From the NCBI RefSeq assembly GCF_018595675.2, contig NZ_CP092333.1, forward strand, positions 2,132,001 through 2,196,000: a stretch of 64,000 nucleotides of DNA. The letters run 5' to 3'. A program made the position numbers and the translations under genes. This DNA comes from Flavihumibacter fluvii. Its GTDB lineage: Bacteria; Bacteroidota; Bacteroidia; Chitinophagales; Chitinophagaceae. Under the pieces are notes generated by a model that saw only the letters and a program-made list of their open reading frames with translations, had not been told where the DNA came from and ran no database searches. This document shows positions 26,001-34,395 of this stretch, piece after piece; position 1 is the first letter of the stretch; each line of letters begins with the position of its first letter.

Positions 26001-26230
26001 ATCGTTTATTTAATCAATCAGAGCGTCATAAATTTATGGGATTCAAGTGTATTTAAGACACGCTAATATATAAGATTCAAAATAAATCCGGAAGGGATAC
26101 TTCGAATAATTCGATTTTAACCGATTTGCCAATTATTTTAGCCACTGGGCTATTACAATGATTTTCACCAAAATAATAGATTGAAACCTTTAATTTAGCC
26201 TTATTACTTCAAATCAATTCATATCTAACG
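26001..26230. promoter_or_regulatory. Divergent regulatory region between the two sugar-oxidation modules
   Basis: A 230-bp AT-rich gap separates the MFS start (leftward) from the GMC start (rightward), so both promoters must lie here. I found no full TTG-N20-TAnnTTTG match on either strand. A perfect 13-bp palindrome TCGAAT-A-ATTCGA (26102-26114) is near the centre and is a candidate operator. No regulator gene is encoded next to it. Confidence 0.45.
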
Positions 26231-27970
26231 ATGGGCGATCTTCAAATCAAAAAACAAGCAACCAATTATGATGTGGTCATAGTAGGCTCGGGTGCCGGTG
26301 GTGGCATGGCAGCCTATGTGCTTGCCAATGCGGGCTTAAAGGTTTGTTTATTGGAAGCGGGACCGATGTTTGACCCTGCCAAAAATAGTTCTCAATTAAA
26401 AAATCCCTGGGATTCTCCCAGGCGTGGCGCAAGTACCAAACACCGGCCTTTTGGTGATTTCGACGCCAGTTACTGGGGTTGGCAAATAGATGGCGAACCT
26501 TATACCAAAACAAGTGGAACCGAATGGGAATGGTGGCGTGCACGCATGCTGGGTGGTCGCACCAATCACTGGGGAAGGATCTCCCTGCGTTTTGGCCCAA
26601 AAGATTTTAAAAGAAAGAGTATTGATGGTTTGGGTGATGACTGGCCAATTGGTTATGAGGATATCAAGCCTTATTATGATAAGATAGACCAGCTCATTGG
26701 GGTTTTTGGTACCAATGAAGGACTGGAAAACGATCCGGATGGATTCTTCCTTCCTCCGCCAAAACCCAGGTTGCATGAATTGATGATTACTAAGGGCGCC
26801 ACAACATCAGGCGTAAAGATCATTCCTTCCAGGTTATCCATTTTGACCAAAAAAATAAATGACAGTCGTGGTGCCTGTTTTTTCTGTGCCCAGTGTAACC
26901 GGTCCTGCCAGGTTTACGGGGACTTCTCTTCCTCCAGTGTATTGATCAAACCTGCCATTGCCACCGGTAATGTTGAGGTTGTAGCCAATGCGATGTGCCG
27001 CGAAGTAATGACTGATAAAGAAGGTAAAGCTACCGGCGTTGCCTATATTAATAAAATTGACAATCTCGAATACCAGGTTAATGGGAAAGTGGTGATCCTG
27101 GCGGCCAGCGCCTGTGAAACCTCCCGTATCATGCTGAACTCCAAATCACCGCGCCACCCAAATGGACTGGCCAATTCAAGTGATGTTGTAGGCCGTTACC
27201 TGCATGATTCAACGGGCGCCGACATGGGGGGCATTGTGCCTGAACTGATGGGCCGTAAAAGGTATAATGAAGATGGTGTGGGTGGTATGCACGTTTATTC
27301 TCCCTGGTGGCTCGATAACAAAAAACTTGATTTCCCGCGCGGGTACCACATCGAATATGGCGGCGGTATGAGCCAGCCCGGATACGGGTTTGGCATGAGC
27401 ATCCAGGGGATGAACGGGAAATACCTGGTGAATGGAAAACAAAAAGAAGCTGGCGGATATGGCGCATCTCTGAAAGAAGACCAACGATTCTTTTTCGGGG
27501 CAGGTGTTGGCATGGCAGGCCGTGGGGAAGCCATTGCTTACCGTTCCAACTACTGCGAGATCGATCCTGATGTGGTGGATAAATATGGTATCCCTGTCCT
27601 GAAGTTTAATGTAAAATGGAGCGAGCACGAGATCAAGCAGGCCAAACACATGAAAGAAACCTTCCGGGAAATCCTGCACAATATGGGCGCTATTGTAACC
27701 TGGGGTGGAGATGACGGCCCGGAAAATAATTACGGACTGCATGCTCCCGGCCAGATCATCCACGAAGCTGGTACTGCACGGATGGGTAATGATCCCAAAA
27801 ACTCAGCCCTGAACAAATGGAACCAGGCCCATGATTGCAAAAATCTTTTTGTTGTTGATGGCGCTGCTTTCGTTTCGCAGGCTGATAAAAACATCACCTG
27901 GACCATCCTCGCTTTGTCGATGCGTGCCAGCGAATACATCGTTGACCAATTGAAAAAACAAAACATCTAA
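26231..27970 (+). CDS. GMC family FAD-dependent oxidoreductase (module B)
   Basis: A 579-residue flavoenzyme, related to but clearly different from the one at 22048-23727. The FAD motif [20 protein letters not shown] (about 15-34) is followed by [19 protein letters not shown] (about 110-123) is the GMC signature region, and the end has [20 protein letters not shown] with [17 protein letters not shown]. The Cys cluster [12 protein letters not shown] (about 215-226; C-x2-C-x2-C-x3-C) is a candidate Fe-S site as in FAD sugar dehydrogenases with a cytochrome partner. Here a subunit-3 gene (10 bp downstream) and a cytochrome c gene in the same operon provide the expected partners. Oxidation of glycosides to 3-keto forms is the most likely role, inferred from DUF1080 downstream. 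Confidence 0.9.
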   Translation: MGDLQIKKQATNYDVVIVGSGAGGGMAAYVLANAGLKVCLLEAGPMFDPAKNSSQLKNPWDSPRRGASTKHRPFGDFDASYWGWQIDGEPYTKTSGTEWEWWRARMLGGRTNHWGRISLRFGPKDFKRKSIDGLGDDWPIGYEDIKPYYDKIDQLIGVFGTNEGLENDPDGFFLPPPKPRLHELMITKGATTSGVKIIPSRLSILTKKINDSRGACFFCAQCNRSCQVYGDFSSSSVLIKPAIATGNVEVVANAMCREVMTDKEGKATGVAYINKIDNLEYQVNGKVVILAASACETSRIMLNSKSPRHPNGLANSSDVVGRYLHDSTGADMGGIVPELMGRKRYNEDGVGGMHVYSPWWLDNKKLDFPRGYHIEYGGGMSQPGYGFGMSIQGMNGKYLVNGKQKEAGGYGASLKEDQRFFFGAGVGMAGRGEAIAYRSNYCEIDPDVVDKYGIPVLKFNVKWSEHEIKQAKHMKETFREILHNMGAIVTWGGDDGPENNYGLHAPGQIIHEAGTARMGNDPKNSALNKWNQAHDCKNLFVVDGAAFVSQADKNITWTILALSMRASEYIVDQLKKQNI

Positions 27971-27980
27971 TAAGTACAAT

Positions 27981-28640
27981 ATGGACAGAAGAAAATCGCT
28001 CAAAGCCATGGCGCTTGGTACGCTCTCAACTGGCATTTTATTAGATGCCTGTAAAGAGGCCGATAAAAAACCGGCGGCCGAAGCCGCTCCCGCAGCATTA
28101 GGTATGGGTCCGGACAGGATGGAAGAAGAAAAGGCTTACCTCGAAAAAGTTAATGCTGAAAAATTCTTTGATGAACATGAACTGGCTACAATCACTATCC
28201 TTGGCGATATTATCATTCCAAAGGACGAAGTGAGCGGAAGCGCATCTGATGCTAAAGTGACTGATTTTATTGAATTCATCGTGAAAGATATGCCCGAGCA
28301 CCAAACGCCCATGCGTGGTGGTTTGCGCTGGCTCGACCTGCAAAGTTTCAAGCAATTCAACAAATCGTTTAAGGATTGCAGTGAGACGGAAAGAATTAAC
28401 CTTGTTGACCAGATTGCTTACCCCAATAAAGCAAAAAAAGAGATGGCACAGGGTGTTGCATTTTTCAACCTGATCCGCGACCTGGTTTGCACCGGATTTT
28501 ACACTTCTGAAATCGGTGTAAAAGATATCGGGTATATTGGTAATGCACCGAATCAATGGAACGGTGTACCTGAAGATGTGCTGAAGCAATATAAATTGGC
28601 CTATACCGAAAAACAGTTAAAAGAGTGTATCAGCTTTTAA
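27981..28640 (+). CDS. Gluconate 2-dehydrogenase subunit 3 family protein (module B)
   Basis: A 219-residue small subunit with a twin-arginine-type N-terminus (MDRRKSLKAMALGTLSTGIL) running into LLDAC, a possible lipobox, then a Lys/Glu/Ala linker. The mature part has ELATITILGDIIIPKDEVSG (about 67-86), the subunit-3 family opening, and ends SEIGVKDIGYIGNAPNQWNG. It would escort the GMC subunit through the Tat pathway and anchor it. It is 37 residues longer than the module A copy, mostly in the linker. It starts 10 bp after the GMC stop and ends 6 bp before the next gene. Confidence 0.88.
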   Translation: MDRRKSLKAMALGTLSTGILLDACKEADKKPAAEAAPAALGMGPDRMEEEKAYLEKVNAEKFFDEHELATITILGDIIIPKDEVSGSASDAKVTDFIEFIVKDMPEHQTPMRGGLRWLDLQSFKQFNKSFKDCSETERINLVDQIAYPNKAKKEMAQGVAFFNLIRDLVCTGFYTSEIGVKDIGYIGNAPNQWNGVPEDVLKQYKLAYTEKQLKECISF

Positions 28641-28646
28641 AGCATA

Positions 28647-29816
28647 ATGAACAGTACAATGGGTAGAAAACTCAGGATGGGGATGGTTGGTGGCGGCAGG
28701 GATGCATTTATCGGGGCAGTACATCGTATGGCTGCCATTATGGATGGGGAAATTGAATTGGTTTGCGGGGCATTGAGCAGTAACCCGGATAAAGCCAGGC
28801 TAAGCGGCGAAGACCTTTATCTTGATCCTTCCCGGGTATATACCAGTTATGAAGAAATGATTGCTGGTGAGAAAGCACTCCCTGCAGAAAAGCGGATGGA
28901 CTTTGTGAGTATCGTTACACCCAATCACCTGCATTTTGGTCCGGCTAAAATGGCCATGGAAAATGGCTTTCATGTTGTGCTGGACAAACCGGCCACTTTC
29001 ACCCTGGCGGAAGCGAAGGAATTAAAAAAGCTGATTGACCAGACCGGTGCCCTTTTTTGCCTTACCCATACCTACACAGGCTATCCGATGGTGAAGGAAG
29101 CCAGGCAGATCCTGGCCTCCGGTAAACTGGGAAAGATCAGGAAAGTTTATGTAGAATATCCACAGGGATGGCTGACGAATTTCAGGGAAGGCAGTAATTA
29201 TAAACAGGCCGCCTGGCGGACTGATCCCAAAAGAAGCGGCATTTCAGGATGTATGGGTGATATCGGTACCCATGCTTTTAATATGGCTGAATATGTAAGT
29301 GGTCTTTCTGTTACAGCTATTTGTGCCGATATGAATATTGTGGTACCCGGTAGGTTATTGGATGATGATGGGGCCGTACTGTTAAAATTCAATGATGGGG
29401 TGAGTGGGTTTTTATTTGCCACCCAAATTGCAGCCGGGGAAGAAAATAATGTGAAGGTCCGGGTCTATGGGGAAAAAGGCGGACTGGAATGGAAACAGGA
29501 AGATGCCAACTCGCTGCTGGTAAAATGGCTGGATGAACCTACACAGATCCTGCGTGCGGGCAATCCCTACCTGAGCAGTTATGCGCGGGCGGGAACGCGC
29601 ACACCAGCAGGCCACCCCGAAGGTTACCTCGAAGCATTCGCCAATATTTACCGCAATTTTGCCTTTACCTTAAGGGCCAGGCTGGAAGGAAAAACACCAA
29701 CACCGGAATGGTTGGATTTTCCGGGCATTGATGCCGGTATCAGGGGAATGGCCTTTATTGAGAATGTCGTGAAAAGTGCAGCGTCGGATATGAAATGGAT
29801 GCCGTTTGAGGAGTGA
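28647..29816 (+). CDS. Gfo/Idh/MocA family oxidoreductase
   Basis: A 389-residue NAD(P)-dependent dehydrogenase. The Rossmann motif is MGMVGGGRDAFIGAVHR (about 8-24). The family block reads VTPNHLHFGPAKMAMENG (about 92-109) and VVLDKPATFTLAEAK, where DKP replaces the usual EKP. The catalytic-domain helix has GDIGTHAFNMAEYVSG (about 206-221), with the His expected in that position. It has no signal peptide, so it works in the cytoplasm. Members in similar loci act on keto- or inositol-type sugars; here reduction or further oxidation of a 3-keto product is plausible. A second ATG four codons in (MGRKLRMGM) is an equally possible start. Right after the stop come GTGAGCAG direct repeats (29818-29840). 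Confidence 0.92.
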   Translation: MNSTMGRKLRMGMVGGGRDAFIGAVHRMAAIMDGEIELVCGALSSNPDKARLSGEDLYLDPSRVYTSYEEMIAGEKALPAEKRMDFVSIVTPNHLHFGPAKMAMENGFHVVLDKPATFTLAEAKELKKLIDQTGALFCLTHTYTGYPMVKEARQILASGKLGKIRKVYVEYPQGWLTNFREGSNYKQAAWRTDPKRSGISGCMGDIGTHAFNMAEYVSGLSVTAICADMNIVVPGRLLDDDGAVLLKFNDGVSGFLFATQIAAGEENNVKVRVYGEKGGLEWKQEDANSLLVKWLDEPTQILRAGNPYLSSYARAGTRTPAGHPEGYLEAFANIYRNFAFTLRARLEGKTPTPEWLDFPGIDAGIRGMAFIENVVKSAASDMKWMPFEE

Positions 29817-29886
29817 GCAGGAAGCAGTGAGCAGTTAGTACCGAAATTTTGAGAAAACGATTTTTGACTTTAATAAACATTTTAGC

Positions 29887-30939
29887 ATGACAACAGTAAA
29901 AGGTCCGGGTATTTTTTTGGCCCAGTTCCTGGGTGATAAGGCACCTTTCAATAACCTGCAGTCTATCTGCCTCTGGGCTGAATCACTGGGGTTTAAAGGC
30001 GTTCAGATTCCCAGTTGGGACAGCCGTTGTATCGACCTGCAAAAAGCTGCTGAAAGCAAGACCTATGCAGATGAGATCAGGGGCATTGTGGAAGATGCGG
30101 GTTTAAAGATCACGGAATTATCGAGCCATTTGCAGGGCCAGCTCGTTGCTGTCCATCCTGCCTATAATGAACTCTTCGACGGATTTGCACCGGAAGCTGT
30201 TCGCGGAAACGCGGTTGCCCGCACCGAATGGGCTGTGCAGCAATTGAAATATGCAGCAAAGGCTTCACAGAACCTCGGTTTGAATGCGCATGCTACATTC
30301 AGTGGTGCATTGTTGTGGCATACGGTTTATCCCTGGCCACAGCGGCCAGCCGGACTGGTTGAAACTGGATTTAAGGAATTGGCAAAAAGGTGGAAGCCGA
30401 TCCTGGACGTATTTGATGAAAACGGGGTTGACCTCTGTTATGAAATCCACCCCGGCGAAGACCTGCATGATGGTATTTCATATGAAATGTTCCTGAAAGA
30501 GGTGGATAACCACCCAAGGGCCAATTTACTCTATGACCCCTCCCATTTTATATTACAGTGCCTGGATTACCTGGAATATATTGATATCTATCATGAAAGG
30601 ATTAAAATGTTCCATGTGAAAGATGCGGAATTCAATCCAACCGGCCGCCAGGGTGTTTATGGCGGTTACCAAAGCTGGATCAACCGTGCGGGAAGGTTCC
30701 GTTCCCTGGGCGATGGCCAGGTAGATTTCAGCAGCATTTTCAGTAAATTGTCGGCTTATGATTTTAAAGGCTGGGCAGTGATGGAATGGGAATGTTGCCT
30801 TAAACATCCCGAAGATGGTGCAGCAGAAGGCGCTACCTTTATCCAGGACCATATCATCAGGGTCACAGAAAAGGCTTTTGATGATTTTGCCGGAACTGGC
30901 TCAGATGAAGCATTCAACAAAAGAATTCTAGGAATTTAA
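29887..30939 (+). CDS. TIM-barrel sugar phosphate isomerase/epimerase (cytoplasmic)
   Basis: A 350-residue xylose-isomerase-like TIM-barrel protein without signal peptide. Metal and active-site residues follow the superfamily pattern: CYEIHPGEDLHDG (about 195-207, Glu and His), LLYDPSHFILQCLDYLEYID (about 218-237, Asp and His), MFHVKDAEFNPTGRQG (about 243-258, His and Asp) and a terminal Glu in WAVMEWECCL (about 297-306). It resembles the isomerases found next to Gfo/Idh/MocA enzymes in inositol and keto-sugar loci. Together with the preceding dehydrogenase it probably processes the oxidised sugar in the cytoplasm. The 70-bp gap from the dehydrogenase gene is the widest inside this operon. 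Confidence 0.9.
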   Translation: MTTVKGPGIFLAQFLGDKAPFNNLQSICLWAESLGFKGVQIPSWDSRCIDLQKAAESKTYADEIRGIVEDAGLKITELSSHLQGQLVAVHPAYNELFDGFAPEAVRGNAVARTEWAVQQLKYAAKASQNLGLNAHATFSGALLWHTVYPWPQRPAGLVETGFKELAKRWKPILDVFDENGVDLCYEIHPGEDLHDGISYEMFLKEVDNHPRANLLYDPSHFILQCLDYLEYIDIYHERIKMFHVKDAEFNPTGRQGVYGGYQSWINRAGRFRSLGDGQVDFSSIFSKLSAYDFKGWAVMEWECCLKHPEDGAAEGATFIQDHIIRVTEKAFDDFAGTGSDEAFNKRILGI

Positions 30940-30953
30940 TAAACCAAACAAAG

Positions 30954-31349
30954 ATGAAAAAGTACTTACTAATGGCAGGCATCAGTGCCCTTGCCATCGC
31001 CTGCGGAGGTAATCCTTCCGAAAAGAAAGCCGAAGACAGTAAAGCCACCACCGAAGCACCCGCACCTGCCCCTGAGCCAGCCGCCCAGGATGATAAAGGT
31101 ATCGAGCTGATTGCTGCAAGTGATTGCCTCACCTGCCATAAAGTGAATGAAAAAGCTATCGGGCCAGCCTATGTTGATGTGGCAAAAAAATACACAGCTG
31201 ATGATGCTACCATTGCAACCCTTGCCGGTAAGATCATTAAAGGCGGAAGCGGCAATTGGGGTGAAGTTCCTATGACGCCGCATCCCCAGGTTACAGAAGA
31301 TGATGCCAAGACTATGGTGAAATACATCCTCTCACTCAAAAACCAATAA
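30954..31349 (+). CDS. Lipoprotein mono-heme cytochrome c
   Basis: A 131-residue class I-type cytochrome. The N-terminus MKKYLLMAGISALAIACGG is a lipoprotein signal, followed by an Ala/Pro/Glu linker (about 20-48). The heme site is SDCLTCHK (about 57-64), with the axial Met in EVPMTPHPQVTEDDAKTMVK. GPAYVDVAKKY is the conserved segment after the heme, and the protein ends YILSLKNQ. It lies between the TIM-barrel and DUF1080 genes of the same operon, so it is the likely electron acceptor of the GMC/subunit-3 dehydrogenase. Confidence 0.93.
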   Translation: MKKYLLMAGISALAIACGGNPSEKKAEDSKATTEAPAPAPEPAAQDDKGIELIAASDCLTCHKVNEKAIGPAYVDVAKKYTADDATIATLAGKIIKGGSGNWGEVPMTPHPQVTEDDAKTMVKYILSLKNQ

Positions 31350-31350
31350 T

Positions 31351-32100
31351 ATGTTCCGTACTCTGACGGTCCTTGCCATTAGCTCTCTGAGCCTCGCTTC
31401 CTGCAGCTCTTCAAAAAAAGCCTCAGGAGACAGCGCTGCGCCCAATACCCTAAGCAAGCAGGAAATAAAGGATGGTTGGCAATTATTATTCGATGGCACA
31501 TCTACAAAGGGTTGGCATACCTATGGTAAAACAGCCGTAGGTTCCGCCTGGCAGGTAGTGGATGGAACCCTGCACCTGGATGCCTCGAAAAAAGACAACT
31601 GGCAAACCGTTGGCGGTGGCGATATCGTCACCAATGATGCCTATGAGAATTATCACTTCAAACTGGAGTGGAAGATTTCCAAGGACGGTAACAGCGGTGT
31701 GATTTTCGATGTGCAGGATGATCCTGCCAAATATGAACATGTTTGGCATACCGGTCCGGAAATGCAGGTATTGGACAACGATGGCCACCCTGATGGAAAG
31801 ATCAACAAACACCGGGCTGGTAATTTATATGACCTGATTGCTTCCAGTTCTGAGCCGGTTAAACCGGTAGGCGAATGGAACCTGGCCGAAATCATCCAGA
31901 ACAGGGGAAAACTTGAATTCAAACTGAACGGTGTAACCGTAGTTTCAACCACCATCGGCGATGATGCCTGGCGTACCCTGATCGCCGGCAGCAAGTTCAA
32001 GAGCATGCCCGATTTCGGAAAATTCCAATACGGTAAACTCGCGCTCCAGGACCATGGCAACGATGTATGGTTCCGTAATATAAAAATTCAAAAACTCTAA
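31351..32100 (+). CDS. DUF1080 (3-keto-disaccharide hydrolase) lipoprotein
   Basis: A 249-residue lipoprotein: MFRTLTVLAISSLSLASCSS ends in the lipobox LASC. The rest is one DUF1080 domain (Pfam PF06439, now named 3-keto-disaccharide hydrolase), a concanavalin-like beta sandwich. Family landmarks are WQLLFDGTSTKGWHTYG (about 43-59), GDIVTNDAYENYHFKLEWKI (about 90-109), SGVIFDVQDD, and the tHxGPEMQVLDNDGH block. It ends FRNIKIQKL. The gene starts 1 bp after the cytochrome c stop and is followed by a terminator. It would cleave the 3-keto-glycoside made by the GMC enzyme in the periplasm; this is inferred from family and context. Confidence 0.92.
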   Translation: MFRTLTVLAISSLSLASCSSSKKASGDSAAPNTLSKQEIKDGWQLLFDGTSTKGWHTYGKTAVGSAWQVVDGTLHLDASKKDNWQTVGGGDIVTNDAYENYHFKLEWKISKDGNSGVIFDVQDDPAKYEHVWHTGPEMQVLDNDGHPDGKINKHRAGNLYDLIASSSEPVKPVGEWNLAEIIQNRGKLEFKLNGVTVVSTTIGDDAWRTLIAGSKFKSMPDFGKFQYGKLALQDHGNDVWFRNIKIQKL

Positions 32101-32103
32101 TTT

Positions 32104-32130
32104 AAACGCCGCGTTTGCGGCGTTTTTTTT
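32104..32130 (+). terminator. Rho-independent terminator after the DUF1080 gene
   Basis: The stem AAACGCCGC / GCGGCGTTT with a 4-nt loop is followed by an unbroken T-tract, 3 bp after the DUF1080 stop. It ends the module B operon and rules out the ThuA start codon at 32115, which would fall inside the stem. Confidence 0.9.
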
Positions 32131-32135
32131 CCATT

Positions 32136-32864
32136 ATGCAACAAAAAATCAACGTACTCGGCACGGTAATCATTTGCTGCCTGTTATTTGCCTGTAAACC
32201 GGCTGCAAAGGTCAGCCAATCTAAATCTCTCCTGGTATTTTCAGCCACCAAAGGCTACAGGCATGAATCCATTGAAGATGGCATTGCGGCGATCCGGAAA
32301 ATTGCGGTGGCAAAAAACTGGACGGTAGTAGCCACTGAAGACAGCGCTTATTTCACTACAGACAACCTGAAGAATTTTTCGGGGATCGTTTTCCTGAATA
32401 CGACCGGTGACGTACTAGGCGAGCCCGGCCAACAGGCGCTGGTGGATTATGTACATAATGGCGGCGGTATTGCGGGCATCCATGCTGCTACTGATTGCGA
32501 ATACAACTGGCCATGGTACAACAAACTGATGGGGGCTTATTTTGAATCACATCCCGCACAACAGACCGCTACCCTTAAAGTAGTGGGAAAACATCCGGCA
32601 ACGGCCATGCTACCAGCCAACTGGAGCCGTAAAGATGAATGGTATAATTTCAGGAGTGTTTCGCCCGATATTACCGTGCTACTGATGCTGGATGAAACTA
32701 CCTATAAAGATGGCAAAATGGGTGCAAACCATCCCTCGGCCTGGTACCATAGTTTTGAAGGCGGCAAGGTTTTCTATACAGCACTTGGACATACCCGGGA
32801 ATCTTATACGGAGCCCTTATTTCTTGAGCATATCACGGCCGGGATCACCTCCGTTCTGAAGTAA
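32136..32864 (+). CDS. ThuA-domain lipoprotein
   Basis: A 242-residue ThuA-like protein, a class I glutamine-amidotransferase-like fold linked to trehalose and keto-sugar use. The start is MQQKINVLG (32136); the lipobox LFAC is near residue 19. Family motifs: ATKGYRHESIEDGIAAIRKI, the LNTTGDVLGEPGQQALVDYV segment, GGGIAGIHAATDCEYNWPWY with its conserved His, and a terminal GKVFYTALGHTRESY. In other bacteria ThuA-like proteins accompany Gfo/Idh/MocA enzymes (ThuB) that form 3-keto-trehalose, which fits this locus. It may be expressed by read-through of the DUF1080 terminator or by its own promoter, which I did not find. Its end overlaps the convergent next gene by 48 bp. Confidence 0.9.
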   Translation: MQQKINVLGTVIICCLLFACKPAAKVSQSKSLLVFSATKGYRHESIEDGIAAIRKIAVAKNWTVVATEDSAYFTTDNLKNFSGIVFLNTTGDVLGEPGQQALVDYVHNGGGIAGIHAATDCEYNWPWYNKLMGAYFESHPAQQTATLKVVGKHPATAMLPANWSRKDEWYNFRSVSPDITVLLMLDETTYKDGKMGANHPSAWYHSFEGGKVFYTALGHTRESYTEPLFLEHITAGITSVLK

Positions 32865-34376
32865 CCCGTTTACCAGTTTATCGCTGTAAATGATGGCATC
32901 CCAGGCCTTCACACTTTCTTTTGTGGCAGGATTCAGGATGCGTAACTCCACCGTATGCTTTCCTTTCGGGAGATCGTATTTCCAGGCCAGCTCATGCCGC
33001 CTTTTAATATAATCAACCGGCAGCACCGGTGATTCCACCAATTTACCATCCACATACAAGGCCGTTTTAAAGACATATTCCGCCCCACTTCCCCCTTTAT
33101 CTGCGTGCCCCTTGATCACAAAGCCTGTGCCCTCAAAATCAAAGCGCAATACATCTTTTGCCTCCGACCATTTTACCGGGATCTTCACCACCGGGTACGA
33201 CCCGTCAAAACTTTTTTCAAACTGCACCGCCCGAACCGGCTGCGATTTTATCGTTATTTTTTCGCCATCCACTTTCCCGCCATTCCGCCTGATATTCTCG
33301 AGGGCATGTTTGTACCCAACTTCATACACCGTTTTCAATGACATGGTGGTATATTTGAAATTGATGCCCTCGGCTTCCTGCAAACCCATTTTCCAATAGG
33401 CTGGAATTTTATCATACCCTAATACTGTTCCGAGTATACCGCCCGCTGTAGATGGATTACAATCGGCATCCTGGCCGCACCGGGTCGAGATCTCCAGGGT
33501 CTTCGTAAAATCCTTCCCCCCATATAATAAACCGATCACCACATACGCTGCATTCACTTTTGCATCAATATTAAAGGGATGGAAAACGCCATCCGGGCAA
33601 CCAATATCATCCGCCCATTTCTTCTGTACTTCCAGCCATGTCTGCTTCCAGTCATTGGGATATTTTTTATGCCAGCCGATCACATCATTGATACATTGGT
33701 AGAACTCACTTTGCTTCGGAATGGATTTTAGTGCTTCTCCAACAATGAAATTCATATCGCTTGAAATAAAGGCCAGGGAATACATGGCGCCAACGTATAC
33801 GCCGCCATACCAGCCATCACCATAGTTCATGATATGGCCGATGCGATCGGAAATGGCTGAAGCGGCATTGGGCATACCCGGACTCATCAGTCCCGCGAAA
33901 TCTGCCTCGATCTGGTAATCGATGCAATCGGCATGCGGATTATTTTTCCAATGGCCCGAAGCCGGTGCCTTCATGCCCTGCAGGATATTATACCGCGCGG
34001 CCTGGTTGGCATGCCATAACAAATAATCTGCATGGGCAAAGGCGTTGGCAAAAGAATCAATAGGCGCATCGAAGCCGTATTTGTTGAATACATCCACAAA
34101 GGTCAGGTCCATGTACAGGTCATCGTACAAACCCGGAATATTCAGCATGGTTTCCTTGAGGTAACCATCATACCAGAGCAGGGGTTGGTAGTCGCCGATA
34201 AAAGAACCCTGGAACCCGAACTCGTATGGACCACCGAAGGTTACCCCGATGGTTTGTCCGGCCCAGCCACCTTTTATCTTGTTGCTTAATTCAGGGGCGG
34301 AAATGGTCACGGATGACTGGGCAATACCGGCCTTCATCATCAGCAACAAAGAGAGCAGGGCAAGAAATTGTTTCAT
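32817..34376 (-). CDS. Secreted ADP-ribosylglycohydrolase-fold protein
   Basis: A 519-residue protein with a signal peptide (MKQFLALLSLLLMMKAGIAQ), which sets the start at 34376 rather than at an ATG 61 codons upstream. Residues about 25-355 are the ADP-ribosylglycohydrolase fold: KGGWAGQTIGVTFGG at the start, DDLYMDLTFVDVF with the metal-binding Asp residues, and the second metal site GQDADCNPSTAGGILG (about 291-306). Residues about 360-519 form a beta-rich carbohydrate-binding-like domain (DGKLVESPVLPVDY, GKHTVELRILNP). Secreted members of this fold in Bacteroidota are likely to act on glycosides rather than ADP-ribosylated protein (inference). It converges on ThuA with a 48-bp overlap and starts 19 bp after the DUF3037 stop. 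Confidence 0.85.
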   Translation of the reverse strand: MKQFLALLSLLLMMKAGIAQSSVTISAPELSNKIKGGWAGQTIGVTFGGPYEFGFQGSFIGDYQPLLWYDGYLKETMLNIPGLYDDLYMDLTFVDVFNKYGFDAPIDSFANAFAHADYLLWHANQAARYNILQGMKAPASGHWKNNPHADCIDYQIEADFAGLMSPGMPNAASAISDRIGHIMNYGDGWYGGVYVGAMYSLAFISSDMNFIVGEALKSIPKQSEFYQCINDVIGWHKKYPNDWKQTWLEVQKKWADDIGCPDGVFHPFNIDAKVNAAYVVIGLLYGGKDFTKTLEISTRCGQDADCNPSTAGGILGTVLGYDKIPAYWKMGLQEAEGINFKYTTMSLKTVYEVGYKHALENIRRNGGKVDGEKITIKSQPVRAVQFEKSFDGSYPVVKIPVKWSEAKDVLRFDFEGTGFVIKGHADKGGSGAEYVFKTALYVDGKLVESPVLPVDYIKRRHELAWKYDLPKGKHTVELRILNPATKESVKAWDAIIYSDKLVNGLLQNGGDPGRDMLKK

Positions 34377-34395
34377 ATAGCTGGCTTTAAAAATT

